Source: Rosa chinensis
Lineage: Eukaryota; Streptophyta; Magnoliopsida; Rosales; Rosaceae
Reading direction: 5' to 3'
NCBI RefSeq assembly: GCF_002994745.2
Contig: NW_020126825.1
Coordinates: forward strand, 62,001-126,000
Length of the DNA: 64,000 bases
Position numbers and translations under genes: made by a program. This document shows positions 32,206 through 44,645 of the stretch, one piece after another (position 1 is the first letter of the stretch; each line of letters begins with the position of its first letter). A model generated the notes under the pieces. That model had not been told where the DNA came from and did not search any database. It was given only the letters and a program-made list of their open reading frames with translations.

Positions 32206-34780
32206 TGTAACGTCCCGAACCTGAATTTACTGATTTACTAGTTATTTAGACTGTAAATGAGTTTTACTTTCACCTTTATTGTCGTTTCGGTACTTTTAGG
32301 GGGCTCTAAAAGATGACTTTTTGTTCGGATCAAAATTTAAGAAAATTTCCTTCATGAAAGTTGTAGAGGACGTTAAACAGAGCTAGTGCATATGTGGTAC
32401 GTAAAAATCGGAGTTCGTATACGAAAGTATAAGCAAAAATGTGAAAGTTACTGTTCATGGTAAGTTTCTATATATATAGGAAGTTACTGTGGTAGATTTC
32501 TATTTCTGGAAATCTACCTTCTCTCTCTCCTCTCCCCCGAGTTTTCTCCTTCTCCGGTTTTGTTCTTCTTCTTCTTCCGTCCATTTCTTCTCCGTCAGGC
32601 GACCAAACGGCAAGCCACAAGTTGTCACCGGCACGCCTACTCCCCCCTCTTCATGCTAGTACCCGTGGATCAAAACTATTTGGCCGGAGAAGAGAGAATC
32701 GAAGGCAAGAAGCAAGCTGTAGCAGATTGGGGTTTTCCGATAATTCTTCCGATTCTGGCCGTCTCCGGCTACCAAACTGGCGTCGAAGGTTCGGTTTTTG
32801 ACAAGGATCATTTTTCCCCTAGCCTCGAGCCACGATTTGCAATGTAGAGGGAGAATCGATCAAAACCCGATTCTAGGGTTCTTGGATTTTATGGGTTTTC
32901 TTCACCGGCCAATTTCGATCACCTACAGGTATAATTGGAACTTGTTGTAGTTGAGAAAAATGTTGGGTCTGTTGTGATGTTGCTACTGCCAAAATTTGGT
33001 GGCTGTCAGAGGTGGTGGCCGCCGGCGCGTGGGGCCCACGCGCCGCCCCTGTAGGTGGCTCGTGGAGGCACGTAGGGCAGTTTTCTGGCTTGGATTTTTA
33101 GCCTATTAAATCCTATAATTGATGTAGAGCTCGGAAATGTGAATTTGGTTGGAATTGAAGAAAATTTGTGTTGATTATGAAATTCCATTATCGATTTATG
33201 AGAATCCGACCGTCGGATATCTCTCGGTTCTGCCTTGGAACATTTAAATTAACGGATGGATATTAGTGATGTAATTTGGGTTGAATCCGAGAAGAAGTGG
33301 AGACATGATTATGTGGATTTGATTTTAGGAATTGTATTAAATTGTTGAATAGTGATTCACAAAATATAATTGTGTACAGGGCAATGTACCGAGCTATTGC
33401 TCGACGAAGGAACTCGTATGCGTGATCGCCTAAATAGAACAGTGAGTGGAATTTGTTTTAAATAATGATGCATGCATTTATTTTGAAATTATTGATTAAT
33501 TTAATTATTATTTTATTTATTGAGCATAATATTTTGACTTAGATTATAATTTTGACATTGTCTTTCCATATGAATTTCGGTTACAAATCTATTATGCTCA
33601 GATTTGGATTTATGATTTAGTTTCGGAGATTAATTATAAATTATTTTCTATTATGATTCGGAAATGGATTTTGAGCCTTCGATAAGTATCTCCGATATAT
33701 GGCTTTTATTTGAAAGCATGATTTTTTGACGAATTATTTTCCGAGGTGATTTCCGGAAATTTATAATACATTTCTATTCGTTGATATTGAGATTTTTGGA
33801 ATATCTTTCGAAAATGGGATTTTCGAGGGAATTATATTTATCTATTATTTCTCGCCTGATGGTTTATAAATTCGAGATTATTTTGGCGTGCGGGGCCACG
33901 TTGTTGGAATATGTCTTCTCTCGTGAGTAATGGGGAAGCCTTACGGATTTTCGAGTTTTCGTATGGTTTTAAACCACCATACCTGGGTCGCCATATTTAT
34001 TGCTAGCTAGCCTATTAGTACTCCTCCCTGCTTACTATGTGTTTGTGGGTGAGTAGAGCAGAGCATGGATGCTCCAGAGTGTGGGACACTCCGACCCGAA
34101 CCTGGGAGGCTCCCTTATTTGTATGGTGAGAACTTCTTCCCCATATTTGATTTGATACCTTCAGCTAGCGGGGCTAGCTTGATTTCTTTTGACCAACGGG
34201 GCTGGAATGTTTTCACGAATTTTCGTGTTGCGAGAAATATGTTTTATCTACGTTGCATGCATCGAGTTTTTAAAGGAATAAATGTGGAAAAATATTAAAG
34301 CTTTACTTTCATTTGAATTTCTTACTTATTTATTTTTGTCCACTCACTCTAACGTGTTTTAAATTACTTTCCCCTGGGCCCTTCGGATTCAAATGCCCAG
34401 TTTGCAGGTGAATTAGTGGAGGTCGGGCGTACATGGCATTTGAGGCATAGTTGTCACTACTTCCGCAGTGTAGGATCGATCCCCTAATCCTTTACTCTTC
34501 TTTTTATATCCTTGTGTATTAGTATTGCTCTGATAACCTTTTGGGATTAGTATTGTTTAGTTGAGTTTTGTGTTTTGCGAAAATGGAGTTGATGGTATTG
34601 GGAGCAGGGTGGCTCCAGGAGTATAAGGATGGTTTGCTTGAAGTGTTTTGTGTGTTTTACAGGTTTTTGGGTAGTCCATTTTAGGGGTGACTCTGCCGAA
34701 TTTTTGGTAGAGCTATTCCTAAGGTGGGCCCCAAAGGGCCACCTCGGATTTCAGGGTGAAATTCGGGGCGGGTCCTGTCA
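32206..34780 (+). repeat. 5' LTR of a truncated Ty3/gypsy-type retrotransposon, 2575 bp
   Basis: Starts TGTAACGTCCCGAACC and ends GGGCGGGTCCTGTCA. It is homologous along most of its length to the solo LTR at 59791-62700. The region just after it is a Met-tRNA primer site, so this is a 5' LTR and not a solo LTR. It includes a CT-rich leader (32515-32580), the palindrome ATCCGACCGTCGGAT near 33206, and short hairpins with a CGGGG loop. No 3' LTR is seen in the window. Confidence 0.88.
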
Positions 34781-34783
34781 ATT

Positions 34784-34795
34784 TGGTATCAGAGC
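34784..34795 (+). promoter_or_regulatory. primer-binding site of the gypsy-type element
   Basis: TGGTATCAGAGC three bases past the LTR end is the standard initiator-methionine tRNA complement. Confidence 0.85.
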
Positions 34796-36681
34796 ATTAG
34801 GTTGTCAGATTCTGTAGACTTGTTCCTATCTGGATACCGTATATGCTTGATGTTACTCAGTGCCTCCTGAGTGATGGCTCGACTGCAGCGGTTCCCCATC
34901 ATATACTCTTCGGTGCTGTTGTACTCATCAAGTGTGTACGGTACATGTCTAGTTAGTTTTCCTTTAGGTCTTATGCCTCCTGTACGCCAACCTCATAGGG
35001 ATTCCGCTGCGTATTAGATTACTTACATGCATGCACCTTTCCCTGGTATTGGTAGAGTAAGGCTACTCTACAGATTCGAGTTGTACTATGAAATATGATT
35101 CGAGGAAATGTTATGGTTATCCCTTCCTCAATGCCGACATGTTTGTTGGGGCATAGTTTAAGGTGCAAGACCGGAGTTTTATTTTGTACTCGATGGTTAG
35201 AGATGAGTGACCATTGTTTTGGGTTGTCGCTGAGTACTATAATTCCTTCAGAATCAGGATTGTTGTTAGAATTGGAATTAGTAGTAATGGTGGTTCTGAC
35301 CTTGAACCGAGTTTTGGAGAATGTGTTACTTGATAAGATCTGCCCTGTAAGCTGTATGTGGAATATTAATGGAATTCGATGGAGATTCTTTGTGAATCTC
35401 ATTATTGGATCATTCATAGAGAATCCAGATTAGGATGTATCCCAACTAGACACCTTATGTCGGCGTCATGTACGCATCACCTTTGGTAGACAAGAGAGAA
35501 AATTGAAGAGATATTCTGGGCTGTTATGTCTAGAGGCCGTGTTTTCAAGTGGTTATGGTCACTGATGTTGATAAGTGGGAAGTGATGACAATAAATGAGA
35601 ATTGTAATTAGAATGAGATTTTTGAAAAATTGTCGGTTTGGGTCGTTGATCTATCCAGGGTGTATGAGCATAGTTATGCTCGGAATAATATAAATTGATG
35701 TCAGATACCACAATTTATAGTTTTGTCTTTCTGAGTCTTGGATGGTAACGAGTAGGGAGATGAACAAGAGTGAGCTTTTGAAGTTGATATGTGCTTGAAA
35801 TTCGAGAAATTGGAAGAATGTTTAAGGTTTTATATTAGAGTTACGGTTTTGGTCAGTAAATAATTGGGAGAGTTGGAATCAACTCTTCGTATGTGATATT
35901 ATACAAATGGGTGTCCTTGGTTATCCGCTTTTGAGTGAAATAGTTACACATAAGATTGGGGAATAGCAGTAATGACCTTGTTGGTTGTCCATAGAAGTTC
36001 AAACGGAATTGCTCTGTGATACGAAATCTGATTTGAGTTTTGAATCACGGAGCCTTAAAGGTTGAATTGTGATAGACTCTTGGTGGAAGTTTTGCCTGAC
36101 GAATGGATTGTGATATGATATTGGTGGATGGTGGAATAACTTTAAGGAAATAAGTTTTCAGTTAGCTCTAGAAATATTTTAAGTCAAGCCTTGACCAGGA
36201 CTCTTGTTATTTTGGGTCGAAGGTATTGTAACATGCTTGTAAGTGATGTACTTCAGTGATGATTACTTTGAGGAAATTGGATCATTATTGTGGTGGGACC
36301 ACGTTCGGATCCGGATATCGCTTGGTGTGCTACAAGATGTTGGACGGGTGTTCTTTGATTTTTATTAAGGATCGTTCAGGAAAGATCTTGTGATAGACAA
36401 AATTATACAATTTTACCTATGGTTCATTCTACCTAAGTTATTCCCTGATTGATAGGTACAAATTGTGAACTCCTAAATGATAGGTACCTAAATCATTTGC
36501 TTATGTTAAAACTCACATGATATTTAACACCTGTACGATAGGAAAAATTATATAGTTATACCTATGGTTCATCTAGAAATACCAAAATTAGCAAGTGAAA
36601 GTTAATGACAAGGGTGTTGGATTATTCTATTTCATTTCCGGTAAATGAGGTGAAATGAATGTTTTACTAAAAAGTCAACAG
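34796..36681 (+). pseudogene. degenerate internal region of the gypsy-type element
   Basis: A gag-like start (MPPVRQPHRDS at 34973) stops after 14 codons. Beyond that, no frame retains recognisable gag, RT or integrase motifs. The region is cut off by copia element B at 36682, and the rest of the element is absent. Near 36403 and 36542 a short phrase 'acctatggttcat' repeats. Confidence 0.55.
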
Positions 36682-37282
36682 TGTTCAAGTAAATCCAGAA
36701 TATGTGTCTGGCCCAAACTATAGGTTACTTGACCTAGTGGTAATAGGGTTAGAATTAGAGATAATCTTGGAGAATCTTAGTAGATATCGATCCATGTACA
36801 ACTCTATCTCTATGCTTGTAATCCTCTATATAAAGAGGGCCCTATTATCAATGAAAGTACGACTCAATTCTCTCCAATTTTCAGTTTCCCTTTAACTCGT
36901 TATCAGCACGAAGTCCTAACCCTGAAACCCTAAAATCATAGCCTTCAAATCCTAGCAACCACCAACCCCCACCTTGAAGCTCAATATCCCAGGAGCCCAG
37001 AACCGACGGCAGAACCACTGTCTGCCGGAAAAGTACCGAACAGGCCTTCCCAAAAAAAAAAAAAAAAGGGGGTAGACGCTGCCCACGTGTAGCCCACAGA
37101 CCAAGTCAACAGTGGGCCAAAGCAGGTTGAAAAAAAATAGAAGGAAGGCAGTGGCCCATGGGCCAGCTAAAAGAAAAAAAAGAAAAGAAAACAGGCTCAT
37201 TCCGGCCACCCCGGCGACAATTTCAGGCCACCTCCGGCGACTTTTTTAGGCAAAATTTTGACACTTTTTTAGGTATGTTTTA

Positions 37283-37543
37283 GAGCAAGTCCACCCGTTG
37301 AGGTTGGCATGTCAATATTATTCACTGCTTTTTGCCTTTCATTTCCACCCTTTTTCTTGACCAGTCAAATACCGTTCACAAAAAGTCATCGAATGTCAGT
37401 TGGCAGGTCAAGAAATTGACCAGAAAGTGACCTTGAGTGACTTTTTGTGAATAGTATCTGGCTGGTCAAGAAAAATGGTGGAAATGAAAGGCAAAAAGCA
37501 GTGAATAGTATTAACCTGCCAACCTTAATGGGTGGACTTGCTC
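37283..37543. mobile_element. foldback MITE, PIF/Harbinger-type, 261 bp
   Basis: Ends GAGCAAGTCCACCC and, reversed, the same sequence, with a TTA duplication on both sides (37280-37282, 37544-37546). The arms are inverted repeats of about 100 bp each ('tgcctttcatttccaccctt' against 'gtggaaatgaaaggca'), so the element folds almost completely. It sits in the leader of element B. Confidence 0.9.
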
Positions 37544-37975
37544 TTAAAGGTTCTTTTAGTTCCCATTTCTAAAGTTTTATTTATTTATTGTTTTTCTCTT
37601 CTTTTTCTCGGGGACTTGTAACCTCCCTTCTTTCTACCCCCCCCCCCCCCCGCCTTTCTTCTTCATAGGGAGACCAAAAGCCGAACTGTGGGGTTCGTGC
37701 TCACTCCAAGCTTGGAGCTTGTAGAGTCCTCCAATCTTAGAGTTTGTTGAGAAGTCATGATCGACCACAAACACATCATTGTTTCAATCTAATCCAATAC
37801 CTCTTAGAATCGGATTTCTTGGAAGTGACTACGCTTAGAAATCCCTAATTTCTTGGAAGCGATTACGCTCTGAAATTCACAATTGTTGGGAGCCACTAAG
37901 CTCAGAAATTTTATATGTTTTCATGGTAGCCTTTTACACTCTGAAACGAACCCTAATTTCTTGTTCTCTTTCAGG

Positions 37976-38960
37976 ATGAGTAACCTGAACAAACTGGACT
38001 TCGCTCCATTGGAAACAACTAGCTCTCGATATCACAAGCAGGTTAGTGATGTCCGCCAGCATCTCAAGGCCTATGAAATCTTGGGTATGATTCTCGAGCT
38101 TAGCCATGACGTGCTAACTGTTGAGCAAGTTCAAGCTTTGGAAGCAAATAGAGCACCCTTAGAGGCAAATAAGGCGAAAGACATCATCCTAATGACTCGT
38201 CATATGGACGCTCCAGTACGAGTATATGAATGAAGAAGACCCCAGAAAGCTATGGGTCTCACTCGAAGAAAGATTTGGCAATGTCCGTGACTCCTTGATT
38301 CCTGACCTAGAAGTGAGATGGCATAGCCTCCCCCTCTGTGATTTCATGTTAGTTCTTGACTACAACTCGGAAGCACTTCGCATTAAATCCTTAATGGAAT
38401 TCTGTGGTAAAGAGATCACAAATGCAATGTTGATTGAGAAGATTCTCTCTATCTTCCCCGTCTCTGCATTGATGGTTGCTAAGAACTATCGAATCAATGT
38501 TACTGTAAGACGGATTACAAGGTTTATGAGCTCACTAGAGCTGTGAATGTCACTGAAAAGCATGACAACATCCTTGTGAAGAACTATAATTCGAGATCCG
38601 TGTAAACAAAGCATATTCCGGAGTCCAATTATAGTTGCACCCATAAGAGAGGGCGCCAAGAGTAAAACCTTAATCTTAGGGATACTTTTGGACGTTCTGG
38701 TCCATATAATCACTCTACTAAGGAAGGTAACTGCCACAATAGGCGAACACAAAACCGAAGAGGTCAATGTGGAAAGAGACAGAGAAGCAACGCCTCTGGC
38801 CATGTTGGTGGCGACACCAACACTAAAAGCTAGCCAGCGTCATAGCGCCTCAATCAATGGAGTCTGAGCACAGAGATGTATATTCCCGATGTGGACTGTC
38901 CGGTCATTGGGCACACATTTGTACAGCTTCTAGAAATATTGTCACCACCTACAAAGCATA
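37976..38960 (+). pseudogene. gag of copia element B, frameshifted
   Basis: Starts at ATG 37976 (MSNLNKLDFAPLE). It shifts frame near 38226 (MNEEDPRKLWVSLEERFGN... LPLCDF) and again runs into stops after about 38546. The zinc-knuckle region near 38877 reads YSRCGLSGHWAHIC, with Tyr where the first of the CX2CX4HX4C cysteines belongs. Non-functional. Confidence 0.8.
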
Positions 38961-40180
38961 TTGTGAAGTAAGAGAAGCTCACGATATGGAACAAGAAGAT
39001 CAAGAAAATGATCTAGAATGAAGGGTTGAAAACTTCAAATTTGGCTAGGATCAATAGATCGTCAATTCTATTTAAGTCTTTATTTTTCCAAGAGATGTAA
39101 TAGGCAATTGCCATATATTTTGTACTAAATGCCATTGGTTTAGTTTCTCTTTAAAGTAGGCTCATTCAAAGTGAGTATGATGTCTAGGAAGGTTTTGAGA
39201 TAAGTGGTACTTAAGTGAGCTTTGCTCTACCGACATCTCTCTACTCACTTGATCATATTTATTTTGAGTTACCAAAAGAAGTTAAACGACTACCATCGTT
39301 TTGCATGAGCTAGTACTTGGATTAGATTCTCTTAATAGTTAAGAAACAATGATGTTCTCCATTGACTTATGAATAAAATTTCGAGTCCTTTTTATTATGA
39401 CTCCATTTTGATTCTGAGCATATTACTTTTTGACTACGATGGCTGTGCCATCAGGATTAGGTCAAGGATCTGGAAAGGCCCAATTTCTCTTGCCAAATGG
39501 CACCTTGATTAATGTCACAGAAGCTCTCTACGCTCATAGGGCCAAACACACCCTATTGAGCTATTTGAGCGAATGGATTCGATGAGAAAACGCATGTAGA
39601 AAACGAAAATGAGTTCCTTTGCAATACCTCTAATGATTGCAAACAAAAACGCATCTTAGCAAAGTTTATGTGTCTCTCTAGTGGACTCTATGTCACTATT
39701 CGAGCTATTAAAATCCAATAAAGTCGTGAGATAAGATCTCTTGGATTTAGACACATATTGGCTTTGTCACGACAGCATAGGTCATCCTAGTCATGATATG
39801 ATGATCTGTCTACTACTGACTTTATATAGACATCCATTCTTTCGAGAAAAATGAAGCAAGAATCAAATATTGATTCCCGGACTAAGTGTGACCGCCAGTC
39901 TAGGGCCGCCACCATCCCCTTTGATGACGCCACCCATGGCCATGACTCCATGGATGCCAATTCCCATGGCCATGACACTAGAATATGTGTTTGGCCCAAA
40001 CTCTAGGTTACTTGACTTAGTGGTAATAGAGTTAGAATTAGAGATAATCTTGGAGAATCTTAGTAGATATCCATCCATGTACAACTTTATCTCTATGCTT
40101 GTAATACTCTATATAAAGAGACCCCTATTATCAATGAAAGTACGACTCAATTCTCTCCCAATTTCAATTTTCCTTAAACA

Positions 40181-40333
40181 AACAACTATATTTGAGGAAT
40201 ATTTTACCTATTCAATTAGAAGGGTAAAATAGTCAAACTAGAAAAAGGTGAAAAATCATGATTATAGACATTAAAACCTATAAGGATGGTTTAATTATGT
40301 GAATGGGTGTAGACTAAAATAAAATATAGGAAT
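40181..40333. repeat. repeat end shared with 12.34-12.54 kb, split by element C
   Basis: Sequence 'gtgggtgtaa' ... 'aaaatat' ... 'agtttttc' ... 'ggagcttcattttttgggtt' continues at 51766 across element C and parallels 12463-12540. It marks the older repeat into which element C inserted. Confidence 0.5.
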
Positions 40334-40565
40334 TGTTTATGGAAAACTGAACTGGGGAGAGAATTGAGTCTTGCTTTCATTAATAGTAGGAGTCTCTTTA
40401 TTTAGAGGATTACAAGACATAGAATCAGGGTTGTACAAGGAAAGATAATCGTACAATTAATCGGATATCTATGAATATCTCTAATTATTCAAATAAAGCT
40501 CTATTACAACTAGGTTAAGTAACCTAGAGTTTGGGCGAGACACGTATTCTAGATTTACTTGAACA
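40334..40565 (-). repeat. 3' LTR of copia element C
   Basis: 232 bp. On the minus strand it runs TGTTCAAGTAAATC...TTTTCCATAAACA and matches the LTRs of element B. Confidence 0.88.
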
Positions 40566-40699
40566 CTCACCCTCGTGTCCCGCAAACATGGTGCTCCTTT
40601 CGTTGTCTCATTAAAAACCTTGCCGAGTAATAAAAATCCAATGGGACCAAAATAACCTCGGTTGAATGGGAAAAAGAGCACAACACACTCTTCACGTTT

Positions 40700-43600
40700 C
40701 GAAATCATACATGTAGACATCTCCCCCTGATGTCTGCATCTCCCCCTGATGACAATGGTTATGGGAGTTCGGATTACTTCCTCAAACGATGCTACCAATA
40801 TATTTCTCGAAAGTGGAATTTAGGCTGAGTAAATCTGTCACACTGTCCTCATATCAAACCTAGTTTACTTTGATCTTGAGGAGAGTCTGTTGTTGTTGAT
40901 TATGCTTAGTGTTGACGCTTTGATGTAGCCTTGCTTCATTTGTTCAAAAAAAGTACCATTATACTCATAAATGCTCGTAGGCTCATCTGTGGTAGACTTC
41001 AAACCACAATTGTTCGAACGTGCGTAATTATGGATCCAATCCATATACATTCATGAACCACTTCGTGAAGAGCAATAATCTCTGCATGGTTCTAAGATAT
41101 AGAGACTAGGATTTGTTCTGTAGACCTCCAAGATATCATGGTTTTTACCTATGGTGAACACTTAAACAGTTTGAGAACGACCTTTGTGTGGGTCAGAGAG
41201 ATACCCAACATCAGCAAAACCGTCCAAAACACATGTCATTTTGGGATATGGATAGAGGACGCAGACCAATATTGGCGACTTTCCTAGTGTGTGATGGGTC
41301 CGAATCTATCATCTCTCTGTAGAGATAGAACAAGCCCATATCAATCGTACATCTCAAATATAGAAAGATATCTTTTACACAAATCCAATGGCATCGCGTT
41401 AGTGCAAAGCTATATCTAGGTAACAAGTTCACAACATATGAGATATCCGGTCTTGTGCATTGAGCTAAGTACAATAATGCGCCCCTATTGTACTTAAGTA
41501 AGGCACTTCTGCCTCTAGCACATCTTCGTCATCATCCTTTGGATGAAAATGATCTTTTTTAGGATCAAGCAGACTACAGACGATCATGGGGGTGCTTGAA
41601 GGTTTTCCTTGTCAAAATGCCTAAGCATCTATCGACACGATGCTCAAGTTCCAAACTGAGACATAGTCGTGTTCTCCCAAAATCCTTAGTCTCAAAATCG
41701 GATTTCAAGTGTTCAGCAGTTTCCCTTAACTCTTTAAGGGCTTCCAATGAAGATCATGTCCAACATGAATAGCGATGGAATCGAAAACTTATTTTGGAAA
41801 CGCGTGGGAATATCCCTTCCCAATCAAGTAGTCACTTTAGTGAGTTTTTCAACCTCTTTGTAAAACGCGCTATGTGGACTAGAGCCACTTAACTTAGGTA
41901 AATGAAGTTCACCATGAACCTTCATGTATATTCCATATCTAGATCCCCATAGAGATACGTAGTGACCACATTCGTAAGCTGCATGTTCAGTTATTCAAAA
42001 ACTGCTAAACTGACAGGTTAGTAGAGAGCAATGACATCCATTACAAGAGAATATGTCTCATCGCAGTCGATTCCAAGGTGTTTTGTGAGAAGCCTTGCGC
42101 CATAAGGCGAGATTACCATCTCTTTTTCTCATCACACTTTCTAACGAAGACCCATTAGTCAACATGTTTTATGTTGGAAGGTGTTGGCATTACTGGCTCA
42201 AAAACCTCCCTCTTCGTTAGAGAATCCAACTTAACCTAAAACGCATCTTTCCATTTAGGCCAATTTTCTCTACGTTGGCATTCATTCATCAACGGAGCGT
42301 GGTTTGATATTATCAGACTCAACAAACTCATGCGCAATGAAAAGCGCGAATACATCATCAATCATGATGGAGTTTCTATCCAATGTCTCATGTTCACTAG
42401 TGTAATTTTCATAGAGCTCTCTATTCTCAGGAATAGGTTGTGATGTTGAGGTGTCTCCTAATGATAACCATAATCGGGAAGATTCTCATGAGATGGATTT
42501 TGAGTGTTGATGATCAAAGGATTGGAATGTGTCAAAGTATCATTCAAACCCAGGGGCCTCCCACTCATCCTCGCTAGGGCCATGGCCTATAACGCCAAAG
42601 TACCACTCTTTTTGGCGTTGGCGTCATGACTACCTCTAAGTAGGGTGACGCTACGTCCTCTCGTAGGGACGTCCCTCCTTGTAGGCATATTTGCAGCAGA
42701 TATGTGAGACATAGTGGGGACAGACTACGACAATTCCTGTTGTTTCTGCTGAACATCATTCGCTTTCTTATCTCCTCCTAACGACGGAAAGACTGTCTCA
42801 TCAAAGTGACAATCCGCAAGGCATGCGGTAAAGAGATCGCCTAGCAAGGGCATTAAGTGACGGATGATTGTTGGAATCTCAAATCCAACATAGTTGCCCA
42901 TTCGTTTGTAAGAACCCATATAGTGCGCTGTGGCGGCGCAATTGCCACAGAAATAGAACACTCAAATTTGCATAAGTACGAGATGGTACCCAGTCACTAG
43001 CGGATTCAGATATTGGTGCGCATTACCAAATTTCAAACTACCATCGTAGTCATTTTCACGAGACCATTTGGGTGTGTACATGAGAATATGATGTCCAACA
43101 TCAGTCCCAATGCAATAACGATTGAAAGTCTTCGATGTAAACTCTCTAGCATTATCAAGTCCATTGACTGAATAAGATGATTCGGGGAGTGAGCCCGTTG
43201 TCATATAATATGTGTTAGGAGTGTAGTATAAGCAACATCACAAGTGGACAATGGCAGAACACGTGACCAGTGTATTTGTGTGTCAACCAACATCATGAGA
43301 TATTTAAGCATCTGCAAGTTGGTTAAATCAGTCCACAGAATCCCCATTATGGATTCTATGTAAGATTAGAATGAGTATTGTTATATCTTTTGCATAGGAC
43401 GGTCTCCGTTCTAATTTCCCTAATTAGGAACAGTCTTTGTGAAATGAGCGAGAGGCTTTAGAAGAAACCAATGAGGATTTTGGTTGGGCCTGAGAGTTTG
43501 AAATGCTATTTGAAGCAAAGTTGGTGATTATTGCAGCATCACCTGGGGTGCCATAACCAGGATGGATGCCATTCATGGCGTCATGGATAAGGACTGTGCC

Positions 43601-44640
43601 AGCCTTAGGCTGGTGGTGGACGGCGCTGGTCACACTTAGTCCAAGAATCAACTTTTGATTCATGCTTCATTTCGCTCGAAAGAAAGGATGTCTGTCTAAA
43701 GTCTTTAGTAAACGGGTCATCATATCAGGACCAGGATGACCTATCCTGTCTTGTCAAAGCCAATATGTGTCTAAATCCAAGAGATCTGCTCTCATAACTT
43801 TATTGGATTTAATAACTTGAATGGTGACATAGAGTCCACTAGAGAGACACATAAACTTCTCCAAGATGCGTCTTAATTTGTTCTCAATCATTAGAGTTAT
43901 TGCAAAGGAACTCATTTCCGTTCTCTACATGCATTTTCGCATGGAATCCGTTAGCTATTCATATGTGTGATATGTGACAATAATCAAGGTGCCATTTGGC
44001 AAGGGGAACTTGGGCCATTCCATGTCCTTGAATTATTACTGATGGTCCAGCCATCGTAGTCACAAAGTCATATACTCATAATCAAAATGGAGTCATAATG
44101 AAAAGAACTCGAAATTTTATTCATAAGCCAACGGAGTTACATCATTGTCTCTTTGACCAAAGAAAATCTAATGCTAGTTAATGCAAAACAATGGTAGTCA
44201 TCTAACTTCTTTTGGTAACTCTAAAATAAATGTAACCACCTTCCTAAACATCACATTTATTTTGGGTGAACCTACTTTGAAGAAAGACTAAAGCATTGAC
44301 ATTTACTACAAAAATATATGGCAATTACCTATTACATCTCTTGGAAAATAAAAAGACTTAATCAAAATCGCCAGTCTCTAGATCTTGGCCTTTGAAGCCT
44401 TCAACCCTTGGAGCGAGATCGTCATCTTGATCTTCATGCTCCATGTAATATGCTTCCCTTGCTTTACGATACGTCTTGTACACGTTAGCAACATTCTAGG
44501 GTACATTACATGCTTTCGCCCAATGTCCGGACGCTCAACACGAAGACAAGCATCATTATGGTCAAGCTCCCTTGATCGAGGCGTGCTTGGGGCGCGTTAG
44601 GGACGACTATGATCCTTGGTGGCTCCACCACCATAGCCAG
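40700..44640 (-). pseudogene. pol remnant of copia element C
   Basis: On the minus strand: a gag-pre-integrase area (43663-43424), integrase remnants (43204-42962), the hallmark GDLFTACLADCHFDETVFPS within 42961-42725 just before RT, RT remnants in 42.5-41.6 kb, and MYLAQCTRPDISYVVN (41474-41211), the conserved block before RNase H. Stops and frameshifts separate all blocks. The deepest decay lies in RT, where no catalytic YVDD is visible. Confidence 0.75.
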
Positions 44641-44645
44641 AGGCT

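Larger units (their letters stand above)
36682..40180 (+). mobile_element. copia element B, internally deleted, with a nested MITE
   Basis: The 5' LTR spans 36682-36896 (TGTTCAAGTAAATCC...). It is followed by CGTTATCAGCACGAAG, the same primer-site region as elements A and C. The 3' LTR (39980-40180) lacks its first ~20 bases. Flanks AACAG and AACAA are a 4/5-match target duplication. The interior has gag, the protease region (GQGSGKAQFLLPNGTLINVT at about 39462) and a gag-pre-integrase remnant (GHPSHDMM), then jumps to the 3' LTR, so integrase, RT and RNase H are deleted. Confidence 0.82.

Noticed and set aside
32560..32847. 95-codon frame starting with a Phe run
   Set aside because: It is inside the gypsy-type LTR leader; the Phe run is just the CT-rich tract.
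32206..34780. Possible solo LTR
   Set aside because: A Met-tRNA primer site and gag-like start follow directly, so it is the 5' LTR of a truncated element.
37637..37652. Poly-C tract
   Set aside because: Simple homopolymer in the leader of element B, prone to length error; no further meaning assigned.
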